Source: Clostridia bacterium (lineage in GTDB: Bacteria > Bacillota > Clostridia > Christensenellales > CAG-917). Taken from it: a stretch of DNA of 18,959 bases. Every line of letters begins with the position of its first letter. Positions within the stretch are counted from its first letter, which is position 1. Below the pieces are notes generated by a model that ran no database searches, was not told the origin of the DNA, and saw nothing but the letters and a program-made list of their open reading frames with translations. Shown here piece by piece: positions 6,906 to 15,072 of the stretch. Location of the stretch: positions 1-18,959 of the forward strand of contig CAAEDU010000018.1 of assembly GCA_900754695.1 (NCBI GenBank), read 5' to 3'. The position numbers and the translations under genes are program-made.

Positions 6906-7565
6906 ATGAAAGAAGGAAATTACACCGAGGAACTGCAAGGCAGACTTGACGTGGACAAATGGCTGGAATCCGAACGCGAGGAGCGCGATCTGTGCGGAAG
7001 CTACGGTTATTGCGCCTACTGCGACAAAACGGAGGAATTCCCCTGCGCGAACGCATACGTCCGCATGACGGAGCGCGAACGCGACACGGAACAGCAGGAA
7101 GCTCTCGCAGCCGCCGACGTCGCCGGAGAAGAGGCGGCGACCGTCACCGCGCTCGGAAAGATGGTGGACATCGAGGACGTGAAGCGCAGAAAGGCGGCGC
7201 GTAAAAGCCTGAGTTTCGCGGAAAAATACGCCCTTTCGGACGAGATCGTGAAAGAGCGTTACGCCGTGCTGAAAGCGGCGCTCACCACCACTCCCAAGGG
7301 CACGCCCAAGATCAAGAGCCGCATCTCCCGCCAATGCGACACCTACCGCAGGAACGGTGACATCGTGGCGAAGATCACCATCATAGGCGGATCGCTGCGC
7401 ATAAATCTCCCCCTCGATCCCGACGCGCCGGAATTCAACGACGGCAAAATGCCCCACACCGCGACGGGACACAAGAAGGTGTACGCCGAAGTCCCCTTCC
7501 AGTTCAAGGTGAACAGCAAACTCGCCTTAAAGCGCGCGCTCAGACTCATCGAGCTTGTGAAGTAA
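6906..7565 (+). CDS. Uncharacterised protein with N-terminal four-Cys motif
   Basis: I do not recognise a named family. The 219-residue protein is soluble with no signal peptide or membrane segment. The N-terminal part carries Cys30, Cys36, Cys39 and Cys47 (C-X5-C-X2-C-X7-C) in an acidic context, which could bind a metal or an iron-sulfur cluster. A charged helical linker spans about 55-125. The C-terminal part (about 135-219) is basic, with KIKSRISRQCDTYRRN, a strand-rich VAKITIIGGSLRINLPLD and HKKVYAEVPFQFKVNSKLALKRALRLIE, and looks like a small separate domain, perhaps nucleic-acid binding. The ATG has AAGGG upstream and its own promoter. It is monocistronic. The function is unknown. Confidence 0.85.
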   Translation: MKEGNYTEELQGRLDVDKWLESEREERDLCGSYGYCAYCDKTEEFPCANAYVRMTERERDTEQQEALAAADVAGEEAATVTALGKMVDIEDVKRRKAARKSLSFAEKYALSDEIVKERYAVLKAALTTTPKGTPKIKSRISRQCDTYRRNGDIVAKITIIGGSLRINLPLDPDAPEFNDGKMPHTATGHKKVYAEVPFQFKVNSKLALKRALRLIELVK

Positions 7566-7590
7566 AAACAAACTTATTCCACACAAAATA

Positions 7591-7622
7591 CGGTGTTTAT
7601 CACCGAATTTTAGATGATAAAC
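7591..7622. terminator. Hairpins between convergent genes
   Basis: CGGTG/CACCG (7591-7605) followed by AATTTTA, and an overlapping longer inverted repeat GTTTATCA/TGATAAAC (7595-7602/7615-7622), lie between two convergent genes. They probably end transcription from one or both sides. Confidence 0.5.
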
Positions 7623-7665
7623 ATCACATTTCGCAACAATAAAGCTGCAGCATTTGCCGCGGCTT

Positions 7666-8271
7666 TCATTTTATACCGTTTTTGAGATTGCGAATGTGAT
7701 AATAGAAATTGCCCTTTTTCATGTCCGTCCGCTCCAACGCTTCGCGGAGAGTTATCCTCTTTGCGATGTAATCTTCCGCAGCGGCGACGACCTCGGCGGA
7801 GTATACCCTGCGCGGTCTGCCGAAGCGCACTCCTCTCGCCTTTGCGCAGCGTATGCCCTCCGCCTGCCGTGCGCGCATGTTTTCTCTCTTGTTCTCCGCC
7901 ACGAACGACAGCACCTGCATTACCACGTCTGATATGAATCTGCCGACAAGACCGCCGTCCTTCGAGCGCGTGTCCAGGACGGGCATGTCCAGCACGAGGA
8001 TATCCGCGCCCTTTTTCTCGGTGATCGCCCTCCACTCTTCGATGATCATTTCATAGTTTCTGCCCAGTCTGTCGATGGACTTGATGACGAGAAGATCGCC
8101 GCGGCGGAGCCGCGCGAACATCCTTTTGTCGCTGCTGCGGTCGAAATTCCTGCCGCTCTTTTTGTCGCAGAAGATACGGGGCTTCTCCACCCCGAAAGCG
8201 GCGAATGCCTCGATTTGCCTGTCAAGATTCTGGTCGCGCGCGGAAACCCGCGCATAAGCGTAAACGTTCAT
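7666..8271 (-). CDS. Serine recombinase, resolvase/invertase type
   Basis: This is a 201-residue small serine recombinase with the family's usual size and order. The catalytic domain begins MNVYAYARVSARDQN with nucleophile Ser10 and Arg8; Arg68 and Arg71 lie in IKSIDRLGRN. The long dimer helix is near 115-140. The C-terminal part starts with GRPRR at about 150 and contains a Hin-like helix-turn-helix domain (LREALERTDMKKGNFYYHIR). The ATG is preceded by AAGGAG at 7 bases. No transposase, terminal repeats or partner gene is present, so it is an orphan: it may act on a nearby invertible or resolution site or be a domesticated remnant. The 8292-8327 inverted repeat just upstream is a candidate binding site. 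Confidence 0.93.
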   Translation of the reverse strand: MNVYAYARVSARDQNLDRQIEAFAAFGVEKPRIFCDKKSGRNFDRSSDKRMFARLRRGDLLVIKSIDRLGRNYEMIIEEWRAITEKKGADILVLDMPVLDTRSKDGGLVGRFISDVVMQVLSFVAENKRENMRARQAEGIRCAKARGVRFGRPRRVYSAEVVAAAEDYIAKRITLREALERTDMKKGNFYYHIRNLKNGIK

Positions 8272-8291
8272 TGCCCTTCTCCTTGCGCCCG

Positions 8292-8327
8292 GACAAGACG
8301 GTACGGAGCGGTCCGCGCCGTTTTGTC
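8292..8327. repeat. Inverted repeat upstream of the recombinase
   Basis: GACAAGACGG (8292-8301) and CCGTTTTGTC (8318-8327) are inverted repeats with one mismatch around a GC-rich partly palindromic centre. It lies 21 bases before the recombinase start and has the size of a resolvase subsite or operator. Function is inferred from position and symmetry. Confidence 0.5.
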
Positions 8328-8425
8328 ACGGCATTGTTTTGCAATCTCGGACGGGAAAGACAATGTCCGCGTTCCGCATTTACAAAAATTGCAGGAAAAG
8401 CAGGCTTTTCCTCACCGTCTTTTTA

Positions 8426-8454
8426 TTGCATTTTCTATATACGCGTGTTATATT
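8426..8454 (+). promoter_or_regulatory. Promoter of the BspA-like lipoprotein
   Basis: TTGCAT (8426-8431) and TATATT (8449-8454) are 17 bases apart. The leader of about 78 bases contains a weak GCAG/CTGC hairpin and a 12-base repeat, TTGCAGGAAAAG (8494-8505), also present upstream of the promoter at 8389-8400. A 9-bp hairpin, AGGAAAAGC/GCTTTTCCT, sits just before the promoter at 8393-8412. Confidence 0.6.
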
Positions 8455-8538
8455 AAAAGCGGCAAAAAAATCCGGATCACGATGAAAAAATCGTTGCAGG
8501 AAAAGTCTGCCTAAACTGACCTTGAGGAGGGTATATCA

Positions 8539-10875
8539 ATGAAAAGGGCAACACTCGCCGTTTTCGTGCTGCTGCTTGTGCTGACGGGCGTATTCTGCCT
8601 TGCCGCATGCAACGACGGCGCGGAGACTCACACTCACACGCTCGTACACCGCGACGCAGTCGCCGCGACGTGCACGTCACCGGGCAACGAACAGTACTGG
8701 GAGTGCTCGGAGTGCGGAAAACTGTTCTCGGACGAAGCGGGGACGACGGAGATCGCGTCCGCCGTGACCGCACCGCTCGGACACGATTTCGCGGACGGCG
8801 TATGCACACGCTGCGGAGAAAAGGACTACGACACGCAGATCGGACCGCTCACCCGCGCGGAATTCGAAAAGGCGCTGGACATCGCCGCTCTGCCGAACTT
8901 CACAGTAACGGACAAGGACCCGGACGGGACGGTCAACTTCATATACAAATTCGTCACCACTGAGGAATACGACGTTGCCTACTACTCCGAACCTGGCGCA
9001 GGCGAGGACTACTTCTTCCTGCAAGACAAGAGCACGGGCGTGACCACGCAATACGCCTACGACCGCGACGAGAGCAAATGGACTTCGGAGCCTACTAAGA
9101 AGACAGTGGCTTCCATCAAGACGGGGTTTGTTTACGCGGACAATTCGAGCCTGTCGATGGACGTTGCGGGAGCGTATCCGACGGCGACGTTCGACGGGAC
9201 CAAATACATCCTCCCCGACTGCTACCGCTATCACACTCTGGACTGGGAGCGCGATGTGGAAGTGACCTTCGACAGCGATAAGCGGCTCGCCTCGCTGCGC
9301 ACCGTCATCGGCGATTTCTCCACACCCTACTGCTTCTCGGACTACGGCACGACGGAAGTCACCCTCCCCGACTTCGAGGCGCAGGCGACATGGGGATTCG
9401 TATTCTCGGAGGACGATCTCGGCCTCGTTACGGCGTACTTCAACCCGGATGACCCGATCTGCGGGGCTTACGCTCCCGACAGGATCTACGTCCCGGCGGA
9501 ATGGAACGGCAAGCCCGTGTCGGTCGTCAACATAAGCAGCGTGTACGACTCGACTTATATATCTCTCAAAGGTCTGGACGCGCTGGAGCAACTGGCCATA
9601 AACTATGCGTCCTCTCTCGATACGCTGGAACTGCCCCTCATCACCGAAGAGATATTCCTTTATCTGGACGGCGTCGACGCGCTCAGGACGGTGACGTATC
9701 CCGGCACCAAGGCGCAATGGACGGCGGCGGGGCTGGACGACGAATTCGACGGCTACCGCGGTCTCACCGTCGAGTTCGGCACGCATACATTCGGAGAGTG
9801 GCAGTCCGAGAGCGAAGCGGACTGCGAAAACGCGGGGCTCATGACGCGCCAATGCTCCGACTGCGGCAAGGTCGAGGAACAGATCATTCCCGCAAAAGGA
9901 CACTCTTTCGGCGACTGGCAGACCGTCACTCCCGTCACATGCACCGCGGACGGGCTGGACGAGCGCGTCTGTCAGGCGTGTGGCTACAAAGAGGAAAGGA
10001 CGGTCACGGCAAGCGGACACGCCTTCGGCGAGTGGACGGTCCTGTCCGCCGCGACATGCGTGGACGACGGAGAAGAGAGCCGCACCTGCTCCGTCTGCGG
10101 CACGGAAGAAAAGCGCGTTATCCCCGCAACAGGCATACACTCCTACTCCGAGGAATGGATCACCTCTCCCGAAACGCACTGGCATGAGTGTACCGTGTGC
10201 GGCGCGACTGCAGACAAGAGCGCGCACGAGCTTGCGGACGGGAATGAATGCTCTGTGTGCGGTTACATGCGCATGGAATTCACCCTTAACGGCAACGGGA
10301 CATTATACATGCTGACAAAGGTCAACTTCACCGCGGAAAGGATCGAAATTCCCGCAACATACAAAGGACTTCCCGTGACGTCAATAGGCGACTCGGTGTT
10401 CGAGGGTCACGCCGAGCTCGTCACCATCGTCATTCCGGAGGGAATCGTCAAAATCGGCAAGAGAGCGTTCGCCGACTGCACCGGGCTGACGGGACTTGCT
10501 CTGCCCGACTCGGTGAGAACCATCGGCGACCGCGCTTTTATTAACTGCTCCTCCATTACCGAACTCGATCTGGTCGGCATAAACAGCTTAGGTGAATACG
10601 TGTTCGCGGGATGCAAATCGCTGCACACCGTGCACGTCGATATTTACGGTTGGCTGATAGGAACATTCAGCGGATGCAGCGCGCTGAAAAACGTGACGAT
10701 AGAACAAGGCAATCTGATCGGTATCCACGAAGCCACATTTACGGGCTGCGACGAGCTTAAGGAGATAACGTTCAACGGCACGAAAGCAGAGTGGCTGAAG
10801 CTCAGCGTCGAAGGATATTGGACGGACCACTACATAATCGTCAACTGCACGGACGCATCTTTTGTCGTAAACTAG
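8539..10875 (+). CDS. Large BspA-like lipoprotein with CxxC repeats
   Basis: The 778-residue protein is probably anchored outside the cell. A signal peptide ends in the lipobox LAAC with Cys24. Residues 35-95 hold a first CxxC repeat pair (ECSEC, CTRC). A middle region (about 100-410) has no clear family and ends in TYPGTKAQW. Between about 415 and 575 come repeats of the type GHxFGxWxxxxxxTCxxxGxxxRxCxxCG, with CxxC at 439, 478, 517, 551 and 571. From about 590 leucine-rich repeats of the BspA (LRR_5) type follow, such as VTSIGDSVFEGHAELVTIVIPEGIVKIGKRAFADCTGL, closing with TFNGTKAEW. Such proteins are common on gut Clostridia and may bind host or polymer ligands, but the ligand is unknown. 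AGGAGG precedes the ATG. Confidence 0.9.
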   Translation: MKRATLAVFVLLLVLTGVFCLAACNDGAETHTHTLVHRDAVAATCTSPGNEQYWECSECGKLFSDEAGTTEIASAVTAPLGHDFADGVCTRCGEKDYDTQIGPLTRAEFEKALDIAALPNFTVTDKDPDGTVNFIYKFVTTEEYDVAYYSEPGAGEDYFFLQDKSTGVTTQYAYDRDESKWTSEPTKKTVASIKTGFVYADNSSLSMDVAGAYPTATFDGTKYILPDCYRYHTLDWERDVEVTFDSDKRLASLRTVIGDFSTPYCFSDYGTTEVTLPDFEAQATWGFVFSEDDLGLVTAYFNPDDPICGAYAPDRIYVPAEWNGKPVSVVNISSVYDSTYISLKGLDALEQLAINYASSLDTLELPLITEEIFLYLDGVDALRTVTYPGTKAQWTAAGLDDEFDGYRGLTVEFGTHTFGEWQSESEADCENAGLMTRQCSDCGKVEEQIIPAKGHSFGDWQTVTPVTCTADGLDERVCQACGYKEERTVTASGHAFGEWTVLSAATCVDDGEESRTCSVCGTEEKRVIPATGIHSYSEEWITSPETHWHECTVCGATADKSAHELADGNECSVCGYMRMEFTLNGNGTLYMLTKVNFTAERIEIPATYKGLPVTSIGDSVFEGHAELVTIVIPEGIVKIGKRAFADCTGLTGLALPDSVRTIGDRAFINCSSITELDLVGINSLGEYVFAGCKSLHTVHVDIYGWLIGTFSGCSALKNVTIEQGNLIGIHEATFTGCDELKEITFNGTKAEWLKLSVEGYWTDHYIIVNCTDASFVVN

Positions 10876-10929
10876 CTCGGGCACATATCTGTGTGACGTA
10901 TTATGCGCAATAAAAGCCGTTTATGAGAG

Positions 10930-10958
10930 CAAAACGCGGTGCTAAACACCGCGTTTTG
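10930..10958. terminator. Strong bidirectional terminator
   Basis: CAAAACGCGGTG-CTAAA-CACCGCGTTTTG is a perfect 12-bp stem with T-rich and A-rich flanks, so it should work on both strands. It ends the lipoprotein gene. Confidence 0.9.
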
Positions 10959-10993
10959 TGTTCTCACATGAGAAAGACGGAGCGGAACGCTGT

Positions 10994-11022
10994 CAAAAGC
11001 GTACCCGGGGCGGACAGCCCCG
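10994..11022 (-). terminator. Terminator of the acyltransferase-alaS-PHP operon
   Basis: On the minus strand CGGGGC-TGTCC-GCCCCG directly follows the PHP stop codon and is followed by GGTACGCTTTTG. The T-tract is short and a little late, but the position is right. Confidence 0.6.
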
Positions 11023-11835
11023 TCAGATCTCCACGAGTTCCTCCTTGTGGTCGGTAAAGACGGAGAAGTGCGTGAAACCTATGCCGCGCAGCATGGCGCA
11101 GGTCTTTTCGTAGTCCTTGCACAGTTCCGCATGGTGGGAGTCCGAACCGAAGGAAAGTTTCCTGCCGCCGTACTCGTAATATTTGCGCAAAATCTCTTCC
11201 GTGGGGAAGAGCGTGGTATGGGTGTTGACTTCGAGCGCCTTGCCGCGTTCGATTATGCCTTTGAGTATCGCGTCGAATTTGTCCGGGAAGTCCGCGTACT
11301 CCAACACCTTTTTCTTGTAGGGCGCATTGCGCGTGACGTAACCGATGTGCGCCACGATGTCGTATTCGTACGGCGCGTCCAGACTCGCAAGGACGAGGTC
11401 GAGATAGTCGCCGTACATCCGCCGCCGCGATTTGAAGAAGAAAGCGTTGGGAAAATAGACGTCCCAGCCGTTCACGAAATGCACGGAGTTGACGACGACG
11501 TCGAAGCGCATTCTGTCAAACAGTTCGACGTACTTTTCCTGCACCTGCGGTTCGGGCGAAAACCCCGCCTCTATGCCGAAACGGAATTTGAGAGTGCCGC
11601 CCCTCTTCACGAGAGCTTCCGCATTCTCCTCCCACTCCGCCTTGTACGCGTCGAGGTCGATGTGCTTCCACGGTATGGGCGAGCGGTTGTGACCGAATTT
11701 CAGGTCGTAATCGAGGTGGTCGGTGGTGGCGAGGTAGTAAAGCCCCTTCGCCTTCGCCTCAGCGACGATGTCGCGGACGGGATCCTTGCCGTCCGAGGAA
11801 AATCTGGTGTGGACGTGCGAGTCGACGAGAGTCAT
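11023..11835 (-). CDS. PHP-domain phosphatase, histidinol-phosphatase (HisJ) type
   Basis: The 270-residue metal-dependent phosphoesterase shows all PHP metal ligands: His7 and His9 in DSHVHT, Asp39-His40 in ATTDHLDY, Glu89 in FGIEAGF, His119 in NSVHF, His163 in VAHIGYVTR, and Asp232 and His234 in SFGSDSH. Length and motifs fit HisJ-type histidinol-phosphatases, which remove phosphate from histidinol phosphate in the cytosol. No other his gene is nearby, so the true substrate may be another small phosphate ester. The ATG overlaps the alaS stop as ATGA, showing operon membership and probable translational coupling. Confidence 0.9.
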   Translation of the reverse strand: MTLVDSHVHTRFSSDGKDPVRDIVAEAKAKGLYYLATTDHLDYDLKFGHNRSPIPWKHIDLDAYKAEWEENAEALVKRGGTLKFRFGIEAGFSPEPQVQEKYVELFDRMRFDVVVNSVHFVNGWDVYFPNAFFFKSRRRMYGDYLDLVLASLDAPYEYDIVAHIGYVTRNAPYKKKVLEYADFPDKFDAILKGIIERGKALEVNTHTTLFPTEEILRKYYEYGGRKLSFGSDSHHAELCKDYEKTCAMLRGIGFTHFSVFTDHKEELVEI

Positions 11836-13622
11836 TCCAGCACCGCCTTTATCCTTCTCACGCCCGCGGAGGAACTCTGCTCCTTCACGATGCGGAACTT
11901 GCCGAGCTCGGCGGTGTTCGCCGCGTGCGGGCCGCCGCAGATCTCCTTGCTGTGCCCGATGGTGTACACCTTGACGACCTCGCCGTAGCGGTCGCCGAAG
12001 ACGCCCACCGCGCCCTGCGCCTTTGCCTCATCGACCGTCATCTCCTCGCACACGACGGGGGATGCGGAAGCGATCTCGCCGTTGACGACGTCCTCGACAG
12101 CCTTGATCTCCTCCGCGGTGAGCGGACGAGGGAAGTTGAAGTCGAAGCGCAGCCTCTCGGGAGTGATGTTGCTGCCGCGCTGAGAGATGCCCTCGTCGCC
12201 GAGCACCTTTTTCAGAGCGTAGTTGAGAAGATGCGTCGCGCTGTGCAGCCTCGCGGTCTGCTCGCCGCCGTCGGCGAGACCGCCCTTGAACTTCTGCTCC
12301 GCGCCCGCCTTTGACTTCTCCTGATGCTCCTTGAAAGCCTTTTCGTAGCCCGCGCGGTCGAGAGTGTAGCCGCGCTCCTTCGCCAGCTCCTCCGTCATCT
12401 CGATGGGGAAGCCGAAGGTGTCGTAGAGGCGGAACGCCGTCTTGCCGGGGAAGGTGCCCACGGGGATGTGGGTGAGGATCTTGTCAAACTCTTTGAGCCC
12501 CTGCTCTATTGTCTTTGCGAACTTGTTCTTCTCGGTCTCGAGCTCCTCGGCGATGCGGGCTCTGCCCTCTTCGAGGTTGGGATAGACCGCGCCGTACTTG
12601 TCCACGAACATCATCGCGAGCTCGCCGATGGCTTCGAACTCCACGCCCAGCACGCGGCAGTAGCGCATGGCGCGGCGGATGAGACGGCGCAGCACGTAGC
12701 CCTGATCCACATTGGAGGGGGAGACGGGCTTGACGTCGCCGATGAGGAAGGTCGCCGTCCTCGTGTGATCGGCGATGATGCGCATCGCGACGGTGCTCTC
12801 CTCCTCTTCACCGTGCTTTTTGCCGGAGAGCTCCTCGAGCCTCTTTATCGCAAAATCGAAGACGTCCGTCTCATAGACGGAGGCGTAGCCGTTCAGGGTG
12901 ACGAGGGTGCGTTCAAGCCCCATGCCCGTGTCCACGTTGCGGTGCTCCATGGGCGAGAGCCTGCCCTCCGCGTCCTTGTAATACTGCATGAAGACATTGT
13001 TCCAGATCTCGAGATACTTGCCGCAGTCGCACGCGGGAGTGCAATCCTCCCCGCACTTCGGCTTGCCGGTGTCCAGGAATATCTCGGTGTCCGGTCCGCA
13101 GGGTCCCGTCTGACCCGCGGGTCCCCACCAGTTGTTCTTCTTGGGCAGGAAAAAGACGTTCTCTGCGGGCAGCCCCAGACTCTTCCAGATCGCCGCGCTC
13201 TCGTCGTCGCGGGGGCAGTCCTCGTCCCCGCCGAACACGCTGACCGCCAGCCTCTCCTTGGGGATGCCCAGCACCTCGGTCAGGAACTCGAAACTCCAGG
13301 AGATGGACTCGCGCTTGAAATAGTCGCCGAGAGACCAGTTGCCCAGCATCTCGAAAAAGGTGCAATGAGACGCGTCGCCCACCTCGTCGATGTCCCCCGT
13401 CCTCACGCAGATCTGCACGTCCGTGAGCCGCTTGCCCGCGGGGTGCTTCTCGCCGAGAAGGTACGGGACAAGGGGATGCATCCCCGCCGTGGTGAAGAGC
13501 ACGGTGGGGTCGTTCTCCGGGACGAGAGAGGCGGTGGGGATGACCGCATGCCCCCTCTCACGGAAGAAGTCGAGATAGGCTTTGCGAAGTTGATCGGAAT
13601 TGAGTTTCTTCATATTTGTCAC
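11832..13622 (-). CDS. alaS: Alanyl-tRNA synthetase, short form
   Basis: The enzyme charges tRNA-Ala. The class II catalytic core is intact: the N-terminal LRKAYLDFFRERGH, TTAGMHPLVPYLLG, motif 2 region HCTFFEMLGNWS and motif 3 GMGLER at 233-238, followed by the tRNA-recognition domain. The editing core keeps HSATH (His460, His464) and CGGPH (Cys562, His566), where the usual sequence is CGGTH. At 596 residues it is about 280 shorter than the common bacterial enzyme. It ends after GVRRIKAVLE with no coiled coil or C-Ala domain, and the TPFYAExGGQ beta-barrel segment expected before HSATH is missing. A Cys-rich insert (CGEDCTPACDC, 190-200) sits in the core. The GTG at 13622 has a weak GGAT; ATG 13613 is an alternative start. 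Confidence 0.92.
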   Translation of the reverse strand: MTNMKKLNSDQLRKAYLDFFRERGHAVIPTASLVPENDPTVLFTTAGMHPLVPYLLGEKHPAGKRLTDVQICVRTGDIDEVGDASHCTFFEMLGNWSLGDYFKRESISWSFEFLTEVLGIPKERLAVSVFGGDEDCPRDDESAAIWKSLGLPAENVFFLPKKNNWWGPAGQTGPCGPDTEIFLDTGKPKCGEDCTPACDCGKYLEIWNNVFMQYYKDAEGRLSPMEHRNVDTGMGLERTLVTLNGYASVYETDVFDFAIKRLEELSGKKHGEEEESTVAMRIIADHTRTATFLIGDVKPVSPSNVDQGYVLRRLIRRAMRYCRVLGVEFEAIGELAMMFVDKYGAVYPNLEEGRARIAEELETEKNKFAKTIEQGLKEFDKILTHIPVGTFPGKTAFRLYDTFGFPIEMTEELAKERGYTLDRAGYEKAFKEHQEKSKAGAEQKFKGGLADGGEQTARLHSATHLLNYALKKVLGDEGISQRGSNITPERLRFDFNFPRPLTAEEIKAVEDVVNGEIASASPVVCEEMTVDEAKAQGAVGVFGDRYGEVVKVYTIGHSKEICGGPHAANTAELGKFRIVKEQSSSAGVRRIKAVLE

Positions 13623-13661
13623 GTTTATCCGTTGTTTTTGTCTGTTGAAGTGCCTGCTCTG

Positions 13662-14918
13662 TCAGTCTACGCTCACGTCGCGCGTCGGGATGCCGAGAGC
13701 CGACAGGGTCTTGCAGAACTCGTGCTCCAGCTCCGTCTCGCGGATGGAACGGGTGAATGCAAGCGTGGTCTCCCCTCCCGTCGTCACCGCGCCGACGTTG
13801 ACTTTGGCGCGCTTTGAGACGTTGAGGTTGAAGAGCACGCGCTCCATCCCGCACCCTTCGGGCATCCGCACTCTGCCCACGTTGCTGAAAATGAGCGTCT
13901 GGCGGGATTTCAAGAAGAAGCGCCCTATCCTCGCGCCGAGGATCTTGAGCCAGAGCGGCGAGATGCGGAGGATGAGAGATCTCTCCGTGCGCACGGTGGT
14001 GGCAAAGAACTTCTCCATCTCCTCCTTGGTCGCCTTCTCCTTGAGCTGTTTCGCCGCGGAACGGACATAGTCCGCCGCCTCGCGGCACTCGCGGGGCTTG
14101 AACTCCAGCCTCACGAAGTTGACAAAGTTGCGCAGCGTCTCGGAGGGGAACATCCCTCTGAGGTTGACGGGCACCATGATGACCACCGAGCGCCTGCCGC
14201 CCGACAGCTTCTCGATGGAATAAGCCAGCGCGCCGCAAAGCAGCGAGGTGAAGGACGCGCCCTCCTCTTTCGCTCTTTCCGCAACGAGCGCCGCGTCCGC
14301 CGCGCGGTAGCTGCCCGCATATCCGTCCTCGGCGATGGTGCCGGGGAGAAGCAGCGGCATATCCCCCATCAGTCCTTTGAGGTCGATGTCTCCGAAACGG
14401 ATGGGACGGTAGTAGCGGTAGAAGGCGTCCTCCGCCTCCTCTTCCTTCGGGGGCTCGGTGATGTCGATGACGCCGTCGTGCCCTTCGACGGGCGCGCCCA
14501 AGAGCACCGCATATCTCCACACGAGCGCTTTCAGGAACTCCAGCGCCGCCATGCCGTCGCACACGGCGTGGAAGACGTCGAACTCGATGATCCGTCCCGC
14601 CTTGCTTATCCTAAAAAGATAGCCCCCCGTCTCCTTCGGGTCTATGGGAGCAAGCAGCCTGCCCGTGGACGGGAACACCTTCACGGGGGCATCGTTTTCC
14701 TCGAAATAGTACCACGCATAGCCGCGGCGCAGGCGCACCTTGAAGGTGGGGAAACGCAGGAGGACGTCCTCGGCGGCACGGCGCAGCGTCTCGGCGTCCA
14801 CTTCCCTCTCCATCACCGCGGAAAGCCTGAAAAGGCTCTGCGCACGCTTGGTGGAGATGATGGGATAAAACTGCGCCGAAACGTCCAACCTGTATCTTTT
14901 GAGCTGCCTCTTTTCCAC
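13662..14918 (-). CDS. Condensation-fold acyltransferase (alcohol acetyltransferase-like)
   Basis: The 418-residue protein has the size and two-lobed pattern of stand-alone members of the chloramphenicol acetyltransferase/condensation superfamily. The active-site motif reads FHAVCDG at 116-122: the catalytic second His (117) and Asp121-Gly122 of HHxxxDG are kept, while the first His is Phe. Other family-like segments are YPIISTKRAQSLFRLSA near the start, VIMVPVNLRGMFPSETLRNFVNF in the middle and LIFSNVGRV in place of DFGWG. It probably moves an acyl group from CoA or a carrier to an alcohol or amine; substrates are unknown. No adenylation or carrier gene is near. The start is GTG with GGAGG 4 bases upstream. 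It is first in the operon with alaS. Confidence 0.8.
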   Translation of the reverse strand: MEKRQLKRYRLDVSAQFYPIISTKRAQSLFRLSAVMEREVDAETLRRAAEDVLLRFPTFKVRLRRGYAWYYFEENDAPVKVFPSTGRLLAPIDPKETGGYLFRISKAGRIIEFDVFHAVCDGMAALEFLKALVWRYAVLLGAPVEGHDGVIDITEPPKEEEAEDAFYRYYRPIRFGDIDLKGLMGDMPLLLPGTIAEDGYAGSYRAADAALVAERAKEEGASFTSLLCGALAYSIEKLSGGRRSVVIMVPVNLRGMFPSETLRNFVNFVRLEFKPRECREAADYVRSAAKQLKEKATKEEMEKFFATTVRTERSLILRISPLWLKILGARIGRFFLKSRQTLIFSNVGRVRMPEGCGMERVLFNLNVSKRAKVNVGAVTTGGETTLAFTRSIRETELEHEFCKTLSALGIPTRDVSVD

Positions 14919-14965
14919 TTATCCTCCCTCGCGCGCGTCCGTACGCGAAATGATATTGTCAAATC

Positions 14966-14994
14966 ATTGTATTCTTTTTGCCGTCCGTTGTCAA
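14966..14994 (-). promoter_or_regulatory. Sigma-A promoter of the acyltransferase-alaS operon
   Basis: On the minus strand a perfect TTGACA (14994-14989) and TACAAT (14971-14966) are 17 bases apart. The mRNA would start about 40 bases before the acyltransferase GTG. No T-box motif is seen in this short leader. Confidence 0.85.
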
Positions 14995-15072
14995 TCGTAT
15001 GCGCCCGCCCCGCACGAAGGCGCTCTCCGAGGGATGTCGGAGCGGTATGCCAGACCGGAATATTGGCGTGCG

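Noticed and set aside
8482..8514. Ten-codon leader peptide before the lipoprotein
   Set aside because: The frame is open and in the leader, but it has only a weak ribosome binding site, no repeated regulatory codons and no attenuator structure.
11832..11835. AlaRS truncated by a frameshift
   Set aside because: The frame ends in a tight ATGA overlap with the next gene, the end sequence looks native, and no C-Ala-like sequence follows in other frames.
14919..14990. T-box riboswitch for alaS
   Set aside because: The leader of the operon is only about 40 bases and has no T-box motif or specifier structure.
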